Positions 7,118-15,313 of a stretch of DNA of 64,000 nt are shown in pieces (positions within the stretch are counted from its first letter, which is position 1; every line of letters starts with the position of its first letter). Made by a program: the position numbers and the translations under genes. This DNA comes from Synechococcus sp. NB0720_010 (GTDB lineage Bacteria; Cyanobacteriota; Cyanobacteriia; PCC-6307; Cyanobiaceae), in the NCBI RefSeq assembly GCF_023078835.1, contig NZ_CP090898.1:1552045-1616044 (forward strand), written 5' to 3'. The notes under the pieces were generated by a model. It saw only the letters and a program-made list of their open reading frames with translations. It was not told the origin of the DNA and ran no database searches.

Positions 7118-7384
7118 TCAAAGGAACTCCGCGTTGCCGCCCACGATCTCAGCAGCTGGTTCAGCTGACCAATCGGGCTTCTTTCGGCAGTAGTCGTTGG
7201 GCAGCCATGAGTTGCAGCGGCGGTTGTAGTGAGCCTGCGGCGACAGCACCATTTTTCTGGCTTTGCAGACGGCCAAGGTGCCTTCCCATAGGTCGAACTT
7301 GTCGCAGTACAGGCAGCGCTTCCATGGCTGCGTTGCTGGCAGTTCAGGCATCAGAAAGCCTTTGTCCCAGTCGTCACCCGCCAT
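7118..7384 (-). CDS. Small cysteine-rich hypothetical protein
   Basis: An 88-aa protein starting MAGDDWDKGF. It has four or five cysteines, including CLYC at residues 24-27 and later C-K, RRC and DYC positions, consistent with a small zinc-binding fold. Family not recognised. A sequence matching the cyanobacterial LexA-box pattern lies 7 bp upstream of its start, so it may be damage-inducible; TACTAT within that region could serve as a -10 for a nearly leaderless transcript. Confidence 0.5.
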   Translation of the reverse strand: MAGDDWDKGFLMPELPATQPWKRCLYCDKFDLWEGTLAVCKARKMVLSPQAHYNRRCNSWLPNDYCRKKPDWSAEPAAEIVGGNAEFL

Positions 7385-7390
7385 CCATAT

Positions 7391-7404
7391 AGTACGCCTG
7401 TACC
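7391..7404 (-). promoter_or_regulatory. Candidate LexA (SOS) box
   Basis: AGTACGCCTGTACC matches the pattern RGTAC-NNN-DGTWCB described for cyanobacterial LexA sites at every position. It sits immediately upstream of the gene ending at 7384. About one such match is expected by chance in a window of this size on both strands, so the position is the main support. Confidence 0.35.
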
Positions 7405-7494
7405 AGTCCTAGCAGCGCCCATCGGGCCTGTCAGCAAGCTGCGGTGAAACACTCAGCACCAAGCGCGGAACACTGAAGGTGCAGTTGAGTTCTG

Positions 7495-7519
7495 GCGGGT
7501 CTTCGGGCCCGCTTTTTAT
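7495..7519 (+). terminator. Rho-independent terminator
   Basis: GCGGGTC and GGCCCGC pair around a TTCG tetraloop and are followed by TTTTT. Rightward orientation; it would end transcripts from the 6882 gene side before the beta-barrel gene. Confidence 0.6.
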
Positions 7520-7616
7520 TGGCTGCCAGCGCGTTGAACCGCAGTGGTGAAGCTGAACTACGGCTGCTGGTCTTCCCGCCTGCGTTCGGCATCATGCGCG
7601 CAATTTCAGCTGACCC

Positions 7617-8611
7617 ATGCGCCCGCTGCTGTCACTTGCCGCTGCTGCATCACTGTTAATTGCCCAGGCACCTGTCTTGGCGGAAGGCACCGCTGATGAC
7701 ATCGGGGTGATGAACGTCAGCCTCAAAGACAGCATCAAGCCCCGTTTTGGCTTCCAAGGGCAGACACAAGGCGCAGGTACTCCCAATGAAGTTGGTGTTG
7801 GTGGCTTCCTGCCCATCGCAGTAGGCGATAACAGCGTTTTCTATGCCGACGTTGAAGCCAACGCCAACTTGGCTGACATGGGTTACAGCAGCATCGTCAA
7901 CACCCAAGTCGATGGCGTCACGGTCAGCACCTCATCGCGTCTCGGTTACCGCTGGCTGAACGATGACCGCAGCTGGATGTTCGGCATCAATGGCGGTTAC
8001 GACAGCCGCCCGATGAACACAGGTGATGCCAAGCCTTGGCACCCGATCAAGCGGCGTTATCAGCACCTATATCTGCCATCGGTCAAATAGCCAAGAACCC
8101 CAGAAGCGTGTTCTTCCAGCAGGTTGCTGCTGAGGTGGAAGCGGTCAGCCCGACGTGGAACTTTGGGGCTTATGCCTTGGTGCCTGTTGGCGATACCGAG
8201 CAGCGTCTGAACAGCCATTACAAGGGTGGCGCCTTGGATACCTACGGGCTGGATGTTGGGTACTTCATCACCCCAGAAATCAATGCTTCCGTTGGTTATT
8301 ACTACCAGCAGGGTGATGACGGCGCAGGCAACAGTTCAGGCGTCAAAGGGCGCTTGGCATTTGCTGTTGCTGATGATGTTGAGTTCGGCGGGACCTATAC
8401 CTATGACGATGCTTTTAATGCACGTGCCTCAGCTGATCTAACGATTCGCTTTGGTGGTGGCAGCCATAAAGAGAAATCAAAAGAACAAGCTAAAGCTGAG
8501 ACAAAACCTCAAATCAAAGAGCTTTCATCAACGCCAAGCAACAGGGATGTGCGGGTGCACGATTGCATGTGCGGGGGAATTGAGAATTGGGGAGAAATAG
8601 GTGGTCTTTGA
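7617..8611 (+). pseudogene. Secreted beta-barrel (inverse-autotransporter-like) gene with frameshift
   Basis: Two overlapping frames make one protein. Frame 1 (7617-8090) begins with a signal peptide ending APVLAEG and continues as barrel-like repeats (VFYADVEANANLAD, SSRLGYRWLNDDRSWMFGIN, GYDSRPMNTGDA). Frame 2 (from about 8036) resumes with RSVFFQQVAAEVEA, WNFGAYALVPVG and GYFITPEINASVGYYYQQG, ending as FGGGS plus a charged tail with TPSNRDVRVHD. The change of frame falls between about 8030 and 8095. The order of alternating amphipathic strands suggests an outer-membrane barrel. It is either a broken gene or contains a one-base sequence error. Confidence 0.65.
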
Positions 8612-8651
8612 TACATTACGGGCATTTGCCGAATTACTAAAGGCCACCTAA

Positions 8652-8686
8652 AGCCCCTGCAAGCGCAGGGGTTGTTATTTCTTTTG
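8652..8686 (+). terminator. Rho-independent terminator after the barrel gene
   Basis: CCCCTGC (8654-8660) and GCAGGGG (8665-8671) form a 7-bp stem with a 4-base loop, followed by a T-rich tract. Confidence 0.7.
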
Positions 8687-8704
8687 CCACACTGATAAGC
8701 CCCA

Positions 8705-8920
8705 GTGAAACACCTTCTCTCCATCGCAATCACACTGCTCCCGTCAGCAGTCATAGCTGAGCAATTTACGCCTCAGCAGATGCTTGATGTGATGACTAAG
8801 TCACCAAGCAATCGTGATGTGCGAGTGCAGGATGAAACATTGAGCGACACAAAAAGCTTCGTCATTTCACATGGAAAAGGAGGAAGGCATGGCTCACCTG
8901 GCTCACCTGGAAAGAAATGA
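8705..8920 (+). CDS. Secreted mini-protein 1 (SPSNRDVRVQD family)
   Basis: A 71-aa protein from GTG 8705. A signal peptide (KHLLSIAITLLPSAVIAEQF) is followed by TPQQMLDVMTKSPSNRDVRV and a short tail with GSPGSPGKK, a collagen-like triplet. The mature part is only about 50 residues. It is a close paralogue of the next gene and shares the PSNRDVRV motif with the C-terminus of the preceding barrel gene. The stop overlaps the next start (ATGA). Function unknown; export and pairing with a barrel gene suggest a surface role. Confidence 0.6.
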   Translation: MKHLLSIAITLLPSAVIAEQFTPQQMLDVMTKSPSNRDVRVQDETLSDTKSFVISHGKGGRHGSPGSPGKK

Positions 8921-9046
8921 AACATCTTCTTGCTATCGCAATCACACTGCTTCCCACGGCGGCTTTGGCTGAGCAATTCACACCTGAGCAGATGCTTGAT
9001 GTGATGACGAAATCACCAAGCAATAGAGATCTGCGGATTCAAGATG
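8705..9046 (+). repeat. Tandem duplication of about 130 bp
   Basis: Bases 8705-8837 and 8917-9046 are clearly related, covering signal peptide, TPxQMLDVMTK and SPSNRD codons, with scattered mostly synonymous differences. A related 33-bp segment at 8529-8561 ends the barrel gene, giving three copies of the motif-coding stretch. Confidence 0.7.
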
Positions 9047-9135
9047 GCTTGCAGGATCTGCATGCTCTTCCGCTTAGTTCTAACGCCACGGGGATCACAA
9101 GAGGAGCGCCTGGCGCTAAGAGCGGCTTGAACTAA
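8917..9135 (+). CDS. Secreted mini-protein 2 (SPSNRDLRIQD paralogue)
   Basis: A 72-aa protein. Signal peptide MKHLLAIAITLLPTAALAE, then FTPEQMLDVMTKSPSNRDLR, nearly identical to the upstream paralogue for about 45 residues. The tails then differ completely (LHALPLSSNATGITRGAPG here). The two genes are coupled by an ATGA overlap. The 3' end overlaps the end of the leftward primase-like gene by 20 bp. Confidence 0.6.
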   Translation: MKHLLAIAITLLPTAALAEQFTPEQMLDVMTKSPSNRDLRIQDGLQDLHALPLSSNATGITRGAPGAKSGLN

Positions 9136-10377
9136 CAAGTGAGCACTTTTCGCTGGGACGGATTAACCGCTGAACTTCCACTTGGCGTCTGCAGGAATGG
9201 CAGGGGTTTTGATGACTAGCTAACAGAAGGCTTGTTCCGTCAGCCCATGACGGGTCTTCGTCAGCGTCGCCTTCGACGTCCTTTTCAAGCTGGCCCCACC
9301 ACTGGAAATGAAGCTCGCTGCCGTTGGCCTCGAATAGTTCAGCGGTCTGGCGGTACTTCGGAACGATGTGCGGGTTGATGACGCTGACGGCATCTGGCAG
9401 CAGGACGTACTGGGCATCCGGGTAACGCCTAATCAGCTCCTGCAGCTGTTGCGGCGACCCCTGCCAATTACCGCCTGAAGCCCCAACGACCATGGCGCCT
9501 GTCTTGGCGTTCACGTGTGCTGGCTTGAAGCTGGTGCCCTCGACGAGATAGATGGTCTCGGTGCTGCCGCTGAAGAAGACCAACGGCGGCTCACCGTTCG
9601 GCAGTCGGTAGTTGCCTTCGACAGAAGCCCATCGATAACCGTTGGCGCTGCGGGTCTGAAACCCGACGATTTCGCCATCGATAGTGCGGACGAAAGACAG
9701 CAGACCGCTTTGGCAGACGTAGCGGCCGCTGGCGTTGAACCCTGGAAGCGCGGCCGTGGCCCCCTCCAACTGGGTGAAGGTCTGGATGCTGCGGAAGCTG
9801 GCAGTTGCGATTTCGTCGTCAGTGAATCCGCGACGGTGAAGCTCGGCCCGGTCGGCGTCGCTCAGTGTCAGCAGGTCCATCAGACGGCTGAAGGCTGCGT
9901 GCCGCTCAGCAATAGAAAGCCGCTCTGGCTGGGTTACGACCTGTTTCGACTTGGCAGGCGCTGCAACGGGTCTGGGTGCCCCGTGACGGTCGAAAGAGGG
10001 GTCGTGCTCGACGAATATCCGCCAATCGCTCCTACCGCCAAGGCAGACGTAATCCTTCCCGTCGAAACCGCGAAGCACCTGCTTTTTCGATATTCCTTCC
10101 GTCCGCTGACTGCACCAATGCGAGTCGCTGTTCCGTTCGCGCTTACAGAAGCCATCTGTACGGCCGCAGATTGTGCACGGGTGGCGCTTATTGACCTCCT
10201 CCCAATCTTTTGGGCCGCTGAAATTACGGCTTACATAAGACGGAGCAGCAGACCTTGTTTGCGAACAATTGGGCCTTCCTTGGCCTGGCGCAAACCCCCG
10301 AGACGCTAGATGTGGCGTACGTTCTCGGCTGCCGACCCCATATTTTGTATTAGGTGGAAAGCAGGACGTAAGCCGGG
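9116..10377 (-). CDS. Toprim/primase-like replication protein, 5' end interrupted by att
   Basis: The frame enters from rnpB. A zinc-finger segment RHPCTICGRTDGFC...WC is followed by LTLSDADRAELHRRGFTDDE and a toprim-like core: IYLVEGTSFKPAHV, VVGASGGNWQGSP and LLPDAVSVINPHIVPKYR. This matches the N-terminal half of primase/helicase proteins of plasmids and phages (DUF3854-like). The C-terminus after DADED looks frame-shifted: a second frame reads GLTEQAFC then stops. No helicase part is present. No ATG, GTG, TTG or CTG lies in frame between 10356 and the zinc finger; the nearest ATG is inside rnpB. Circularisation would give an ATG start at 2740. Confidence 0.65.
10357..10377 (+). repeat. 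Right attachment repeat (rnpB 3' terminus)
   Basis: Perfect 21-bp direct copy of 2578-2598. It forms the last 21 bases of rnpB on the minus strand, so the RNA gene stays intact after integration. Confidence 0.9.
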
Positions 10378-10747
10378 TTCTGTTCTCCGCTTTCGCGGGG
10401 GCGATCATCTGTCTGGGACCACCGTTACCGATGGCCTCAAGCGGCGCAAGAAAAGCGGAACGGGTGTCATGGCCAACCGTTGTTCCTAGGCCTTGCTCCC
10501 AGCCGGGGTTTACCGAGCCAGCACCTCTCGATGCTGCTGGTGCGCTCTTACCGCACCTTTGCACCCTTGCCTGATCCCCGAAGGGCCATCGGCGGTGTGT
10601 TTCTGTGGCACTCTCCTCACGGTCACCCGCACTGGGCGTTACCCAGCAAGCCTGGCCATTGGGGAGCCCGGACTTTCCTCAACCGGTCCGTTCCACCAGC
10701 CCGAGGGCCTGGGCGTGTCCCGGTCGCGATCACCTCGCCTGCTTTCA
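10357..10747 (-). ncRNA. rnpB: RNase P RNA, catalytic subunit
   Basis: Ribozyme that removes tRNA 5' leaders. Read on the minus strand, it shows the conserved GAGGAAAGTCCGGGCTCC, ACAGAAA, GGTAAGAGCGCACC, GGTAAACCCC and AGAACCCGGCTTA elements of bacterial type A RNA. The 5' GAAAGCAGG (10746-10738) pairs with the 3' CCTGCTTTC (10365-10357) as helix P1, which fixes both ends to within a few bases. TATTAT at 10759-10754 is a fitting -10, 7 bases before the 5' end. It is divergent from tRNA-Arg. The ORF extension across it is not coding. Confidence 0.95.
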
Positions 10748-10768
10748 AACCCCATAATAGCGACCTGG

Positions 10769-10842
<74 letters not shown>

Positions 10843-10934
10843 TCTTCGATTCGCGCAGGGGTATTGACCGCTACCGGTAGTGGCGTGCTGAACGTTGCCA
10901 CTGCCGCTAGCGTGGTGCCAATCGCCACACGGCC

Positions 10935-11249
10935 ATGGCACAGCTGCATGATCTCAGGCTGCGGCTACTGGTGCAACAGGAGAGTGAGCGCATCGTCGAC
11001 AGCCTCCCGGACGGCCTCGACCTCTCTGTGATCCAGGCCCGCTGCCTCTGCTGGTTAGCCCTCCTGGCCGAGGCCCATGAGGACAGCGCCAATGAGGCGG
11101 TCAGCGATGGGGACACCGATCAGGCCATGGCCTGGTTTGCCGACTCCATGCGCCTGCGTGACGTTATTCAGGTGGTGAGCTCGATCGAGATCCCCATCCC
11201 AGGAGCCACTGAGGACGCCAGTGATTCCGGGGACTCCCTGGCCGCTTAA
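10935..11249 (+). CDS. Conserved hypothetical protein
   Basis: A 104-aa mostly helical protein (LHDLRLRLLVQQESERIVDS, ARCLCWLALLAEAHEDSANE) with an acidic, Ser/Asp-rich tail. No membrane segment and no known catalytic motif. I do not recognise a function. It lies alone between tRNA-Arg and a second hypothetical gene in the same direction, and its codon use matches the chromosome. Confidence 0.65.
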   Translation: MAQLHDLRLRLLVQQESERIVDSLPDGLDLSVIQARCLCWLALLAEAHEDSANEAVSDGDTDQAMAWFADSMRLRDVIQVVSSIEIPIPGATEDASDSGDSLAA

Positions 11250-11298
11250 GGCGCCAAATTCAGATTCCCTTTATTTCTGAGTCGTCCTGGTGTCATGA

Positions 11299-11784
11299 TT
11301 GGACTTGACCAATGAAGGGACTGCGGTGCCGGAAGAGCCCTGCCAATGCCCTGACTGTCAGCGCTTTTATCGGGAGCACGACCGACTGATTCGGGAGAAC
11401 CCGACGCTGCGTCAGCAACAGGAGTTGAGCTGGGCTGCCCTGCAGTCATTCCGGACCCTGGCTGGTCGGGTCCTCGAGGATCTTCAGAAGTCCACTCCTG
11501 ATCCGGGTGTTGATTCCGCTCCTGCCGCCGCCGCTGCCGGAGGCCCCCAGGAAGCCTCGGCGCAGGACGCACTCCAGCAGGCCGTCAGCGACCTCGAGAA
11601 CATCAACGCCCACCTGTTCTCGATCGAGGCCCTGATGGAGCGCATCTTTGATGTGCGCGTTCCCGAGCCCGTTGAGCAGAAGTTCCGCGAGATCGCCGGT
11701 GAGTTAGCGCCCGATCCGCTGAACGCCGATCGCCTCCGCCTCAACCGTTTGCTGCATCAGACCCCCGATCTTCCGGATCGCTGA
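11299..11784 (+). CDS. Conserved hypothetical protein with N-terminal CxxC
   Basis: Up to 161 aa from TTG 11299; GTG 11326 is another possible start. CQCPDCQRFY near residues 15-24 suggests one metal-binding knuckle. The middle is helical, interrupted by an Ala/Pro-rich linker (residues ~70-85), and a second helical part follows (LQQAVSDLENINAHLFSIEA). Function unknown. The 3' end overlaps the convergent ackA stop by 44 bp. Confidence 0.6.
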   Translation: MDLTNEGTAVPEEPCQCPDCQRFYREHDRLIRENPTLRQQQELSWAALQSFRTLAGRVLEDLQKSTPDPGVDSAPAAAAAGGPQEASAQDALQQAVSDLENINAHLFSIEALMERIFDVRVPEPVEQKFREIAGELAPDPLNADRLRLNRLLHQTPDLPDR

Positions 11785-12772
11785 TCAGCCGGGCAATCAT
11801 CCCCTCCTCATCGGCGGGGATCTGCAGCCATTGGGGCTTCCCGAGCCAGGCCAGCTCCGTCTGGAGCTGCTGAGCCAGAGCGGTGTCATTGGCACCGATC
11901 CCTCCGGATAGGGCGATCTGATCGACGCCCCCCAGGCTGGCGGCCATGGCGGCAATTCCCGCTTTCAGCCGGTGCAGGAAGACCGCAAGTGCTAGTTGGG
12001 CGCCGCTGTGCCCCCGCTCAGCCGCCCCGCGCAGCTCCTGCCAGTCGCCGCTCAGGCCGGAGAGACCGGCGAGTCCGCTGTGGTGGTTGAGTTGCTCCTC
12101 CAGTTCGGCGGCAGCCATCCCGTCCTTCAGCAGCGCCAGCAGCAGGCCAGGGTCGATGGAGCCGCTGCGGGTGGCCATTACCAGCCCTTCCATCGGGGTG
12201 AACCCCATGGTCGTGTCCAGGCAGCGGCCTTCGGCGATGGCGGCCAAGGAACAGCCGGCCCCCAGGTGAACGCTGATCAGCCGAGGCCCCGCGGCCTGCC
12301 GGGCCACGTGTTGGTGGTTGAGTCCATGGAAGCCAAAGCGGCGGTAGCCCCGGCTCCGCAGCGCCAGGGGGATGGCATAGCTGTAGGCCGCCTCCGGCAG
12401 GGTCGCGTGAAAGGCCGTATCGAAGCAGGCCCACTGGGGCAGCAGGGGTCGCTGCTGCTGGAGCCAGCGCATCGCCTCCAGAGCTGGTGGATTGTGCAGC
12501 GGTGCCAGCGGGCTTAAGGCCTCGAGCTGCGCCAGGGTCGTGGCGTTGATGGGCGTGGGTTCGCGAAAGACCTCGCCGCCATGGACGACCCGGTGGCCCG
12601 CGCGCTCAAGTTGGCCCCACCAGGGGGCCAACGCTGGCTTGAGCCAGGTGTCCAGGGCCGCCGGGAGCTCCAGACCCGAACGGGAGTCGCTCCAGAGCCG
12701 CTGCTCTGCTGCCGCGTCAAAGACAGCTGCCTTGAGACTGGAGCTGCCCAGATTCAGCACCAGAAGCGCCAC
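11741..12772 (-). CDS. ackA: Acetate kinase
   Basis: Converts acetyl phosphate and ADP to acetate and ATP. The ASKHA-fold start LNLGSSSLKAAVFD (residues 6-19) takes the place of the usual LNAGSSSLK. RFGFHGLNH carries the catalytic His; SVHLGAGCS, DTTMGFTPMEGL and LSGGIGAND are also present. At 343 aa it is shorter than the roughly 400-aa norm, with compact loops but all key motifs. It is the last gene of xfp-glgP-ackA, so acetyl phosphate from phosphoketolase is turned to ATP by its operon partner. Confidence 0.9.
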   Translation of the reverse strand: MALLVLNLGSSSLKAAVFDAAAEQRLWSDSRSGLELPAALDTWLKPALAPWWGQLERAGHRVVHGGEVFREPTPINATTLAQLEALSPLAPLHNPPALEAMRWLQQQRPLLPQWACFDTAFHATLPEAAYSYAIPLALRSRGYRRFGFHGLNHQHVARQAAGPRLISVHLGAGCSLAAIAEGRCLDTTMGFTPMEGLVMATRSGSIDPGLLLALLKDGMAAAELEEQLNHHSGLAGLSGLSGDWQELRGAAERGHSGAQLALAVFLHRLKAGIAAMAASLGGVDQIALSGGIGANDTALAQQLQTELAWLGKPQWLQIPADEEGMIARLISDPEDRGSDAANG

Positions 12773-12787
12773 GGCGCAGCTTGCTCC

Positions 12788-15313
12788 TTACTCGTCGAGA
12801 TTGCAGGTGATCGTGACGGGGAAGGCCTCGGCCTTCCAGATCCGATCGGCGTACTCCTTGATCGAGCGATCGGAGGAGAAGAAGCCGGTGCGGGCCGTGT
12901 TCAGCAGGGACATCCGGTTCCAGGCATGGCGATCCGCCCAGGCCTGACTGACCTGTTGTTGCACCCGCAGGTAGTCGGTGAAGTCAGCCAAGACACAGAA
13001 GGGATCGCGGCCGGTCAAGTTCTCCAGCAGGGGCCGGAAGAGGTCACCGTCGCCGCCACTGAAGTGGCCCTGCTCCACCAGCTTCAGCACCTGCTGCAGC
13101 TCAGGCAGTTTGGCGATGTGCTCCCAGGGGCGATAGCCCTCGCTCTGGAGTTGGGTCACCTCGGTTTCGGTCATGCCGAAGAGGAAGAAGTTCTCGGCTC
13201 CTACCTGTTCGCGGATCTCGACGTTGGCGCCATCGAGGGTGCCGATGGTGAGGGCCCCATTCATGGCGAACTTCATGTTGCCGGTGCCGGAGGCCTCCAG
13301 ACCGGCGGTGGAGATTTGCTCCGAGAGGTCCGAGGCTGGGTAGACCCGCTCGCCCAGCTTCACGTTGTAGTCGGGGAGGAAGACCACCCGCAGCCGCCCG
13401 TCCATGTCGGGGTCTGAGTTGATCGTCTCGGCGATCCCGTTGAGGAAGCGGATGATCAGCTTGGCCATGTAGTAGCCGGGGGCCGCCTTGCCGCCAAAAA
13501 TCACGGTGCGGGGGGCCATGTCCTGGGCCTGGCCGTTCTTGATCCGCAGGTACTGGGCAATCACCTGCAGGGCATTGAGGTGCTGGCGCTTGTACTCGTG
13601 TATTCGTTTGACCTGAACGTCAAACATCGAGGAGGGATCCACCAGCAGTCCGCTTTGGCGGTGGATGTAGTTGGCCAGCTGCCGCTTGCTGGCGAGCTTG
13701 GTCTGCTCCCAGCGCTCCAGGAAGCCGCTGTCGTGTTGGTACTGCTCGAGCTGTTTGAGCTGATCGAGGTCCGAGACCCAGCCTTCACCGATGCTCTCGG
13801 CCAGCAGCTTGCGCAGGGGGGGATTGGAGAGGGCGACCCAGCGCCGGGGGGTCACTCCGTTGGTGACATTGGTGAACTTCTCCGGCCAGAGCTCCGCGAA
13901 CTCGGGGAACAACTTGGTGCGGACCAGTTCGCTGTGGAGGGCGGCCACACCGTTGATGTGGTGGGAGGCCACGGTGGCGAGGTTCGCCATGCGCACCGCT
14001 TTTTGACCGTCCTCATCAATGATCGAGAGCTTGCGCAGCAGCACTTCGTTGCCGGGGTAGCGCAGGCGGACGCTCTGCAGGAAGCGGCGATTGATCTCGT
14101 AGATCAGCTCTAGATGGCGCGGCAGCAGGGAGCCGAACAGGGGTAGGCCCCATTTCTCCAGCGCTTCCGGCAGCAGGGTGTGGTTCGTGTAAGCGACGGA
14201 GCGGCAGGTGATGTCCCAGGCCTGCTCCCAGGTCAGGTGCTTGTCGTCGATCAGCAGACGCATCAACTCGGCCACGGCGATGGCCGGATGGGTGTCGTTC
14301 AGCTGAACGGACCAATGGTCGGGGAATTCCTCGACCGGGATGCCCCGCTGCTCCAGGCTGCGCAGCATGTCCTGCAGCGAGCAGCTCACGAAGAAGTGCT
14401 GTTGCTTCAGGCGGAGGCGACGACCTTCGTCAGTGCCGTCGTTGGGATAGAGGACCTTGGAGAGGGTTTCGCTCCCCACTTTTTCCTCAACGGCGCCGTA
14501 GTAGTCGCCGATGTTGAAGGCGTAGAAGTCGAAGCTTTCGCTGGCGTCGGCGCGCCAGAGGCGCAGGCGATCACAGGTGTTCACCCGGTAGCCGAGCACG
14601 GGCACGTCATGGGGCACACCGATGGCGTGCTCATCGGGGATCCAGCGCACGCGGTAGTTGCCGCGCTCGTCCCGGTAGCTCTCGGTGCGTCCGCCGAAGC
14701 CGACGAAGCAGGCCTGATCGGGGTGGGGGATTTCCCAGGGCCAGCCGCCCTTGAGCCACTTGTCGGTGATCTCGACCTGCCAGCCGTCACGGATCAGCTG
14801 GTCAAAAATCCCGAACTCGTAGCGAATCCCGTAGCCCGTGGCGGGGATCTCCAGGCTCGCCAGGGACTCCATGTAGCAAGCCGCCAGGCGACCCAGACCG
14901 CCGTTCCCCAGGCCCGGCTCTTCCTCCACCTCAAGGATCTCTTCGAGGCTGTCGATGCCAAAGCGGCGCAGGGCTTCTGTCGCCGCCTCCTGGATGCCGA
15001 GCATCAGCAGGTTGTTGCCCAGCTGGGGGCCGATCAGGAATTCCGCGGACAGATAGGCCACCACCCGCGTCGGGGTGGCTCGGATCGCCTCAATGCCCGC
15101 CAGATAGCGGGTCATCAAGCGGTCGCGAACCGCGTGGCTGAGGGCCAGGTAGAGGTCGTGGCGGCTGGCGGTTGGAGCCAGCTTTCCCAATGTGTAGAAG
15201 AGGTGTTCGGCCATGCCGTCGAACACGTCATCGGCAGCCAAGCCGCTGCGGTCGGGATCGGCGTAGCAACCGGGCGTGGGCAGTTGCAGTTGACGCGGCG
15301 ATTGCTCTTTCAT
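12788..15313 (-). CDS. glgP: Glycogen phosphorylase
   Basis: Releases glucose-1-phosphate from glycogen using phosphate and PLP. An 841-aa protein with the pyridoxal-phosphate lysine in GTGNMKFAMNGALTIGT, plus YLSAEFLIGPQLGNN and NDTHPAIAV motifs. I chose ATG 15313, which overlaps the xfp stop as ATGA; an in-frame ATG at 15346 would extend 11 codons into xfp. 15 bp separate it from ackA. The coupling to xfp suggests glycogen is channelled to phosphoketolase and acetate in the dark or under low oxygen. Confidence 0.95.
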   Translation of the reverse strand: MKEQSPRQLQLPTPGCYADPDRSGLAADDVFDGMAEHLFYTLGKLAPTASRHDLYLALSHAVRDRLMTRYLAGIEAIRATPTRVVAYLSAEFLIGPQLGNNLLMLGIQEAATEALRRFGIDSLEEILEVEEEPGLGNGGLGRLAACYMESLASLEIPATGYGIRYEFGIFDQLIRDGWQVEITDKWLKGGWPWEIPHPDQACFVGFGGRTESYRDERGNYRVRWIPDEHAIGVPHDVPVLGYRVNTCDRLRLWRADASESFDFYAFNIGDYYGAVEEKVGSETLSKVLYPNDGTDEGRRLRLKQQHFFVSCSLQDMLRSLEQRGIPVEEFPDHWSVQLNDTHPAIAVAELMRLLIDDKHLTWEQAWDITCRSVAYTNHTLLPEALEKWGLPLFGSLLPRHLELIYEINRRFLQSVRLRYPGNEVLLRKLSIIDEDGQKAVRMANLATVASHHINGVAALHSELVRTKLFPEFAELWPEKFTNVTNGVTPRRWVALSNPPLRKLLAESIGEGWVSDLDQLKQLEQYQHDSGFLERWEQTKLASKRQLANYIHRQSGLLVDPSSMFDVQVKRIHEYKRQHLNALQVIAQYLRIKNGQAQDMAPRTVIFGGKAAPGYYMAKLIIRFLNGIAETINSDPDMDGRLRVVFLPDYNVKLGERVYPASDLSEQISTAGLEASGTGNMKFAMNGALTIGTLDGANVEIREQVGAENFFLFGMTETEVTQLQSEGYRPWEHIAKLPELQQVLKLVEQGHFSGGDGDLFRPLLENLTGRDPFCVLADFTDYLRVQQQVSQAWADRHAWNRMSLLNTARTGFFSSDRSIKEYADRIWKAEAFPVTITCNLDE

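Larger units (their letters stand above)
2578..10377. mobile_element. Integrated genomic island at the rnpB 3' end
   Basis: A 7.8-kb segment lies between two identical 21-bp direct repeats (2578-2598 and 10357-10377). The repeat equals the last 21 bases of rnpB, including the 3' strand of helix P1. The content is foreign in character: short genes without housekeeping homologues, an AT-rich SGNH hydrolase, ribbon-helix-helix-like regulators, a broken surface-barrel gene and a primase-like protein. Site-specific elements commonly target 3' ends of structural RNA genes and restore them on insertion; that fits here. No tyrosine or serine recombinase is visible inside, so the integrase is lost, too diverged to see, or supplied in trans. 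Confidence 0.85.

Noticed and set aside
10378-10564. Extension of the primase-like frame into rnpB
   Set aside because: These codons are conserved RNase P RNA sequence; in-frame Met codons there are fortuitous.
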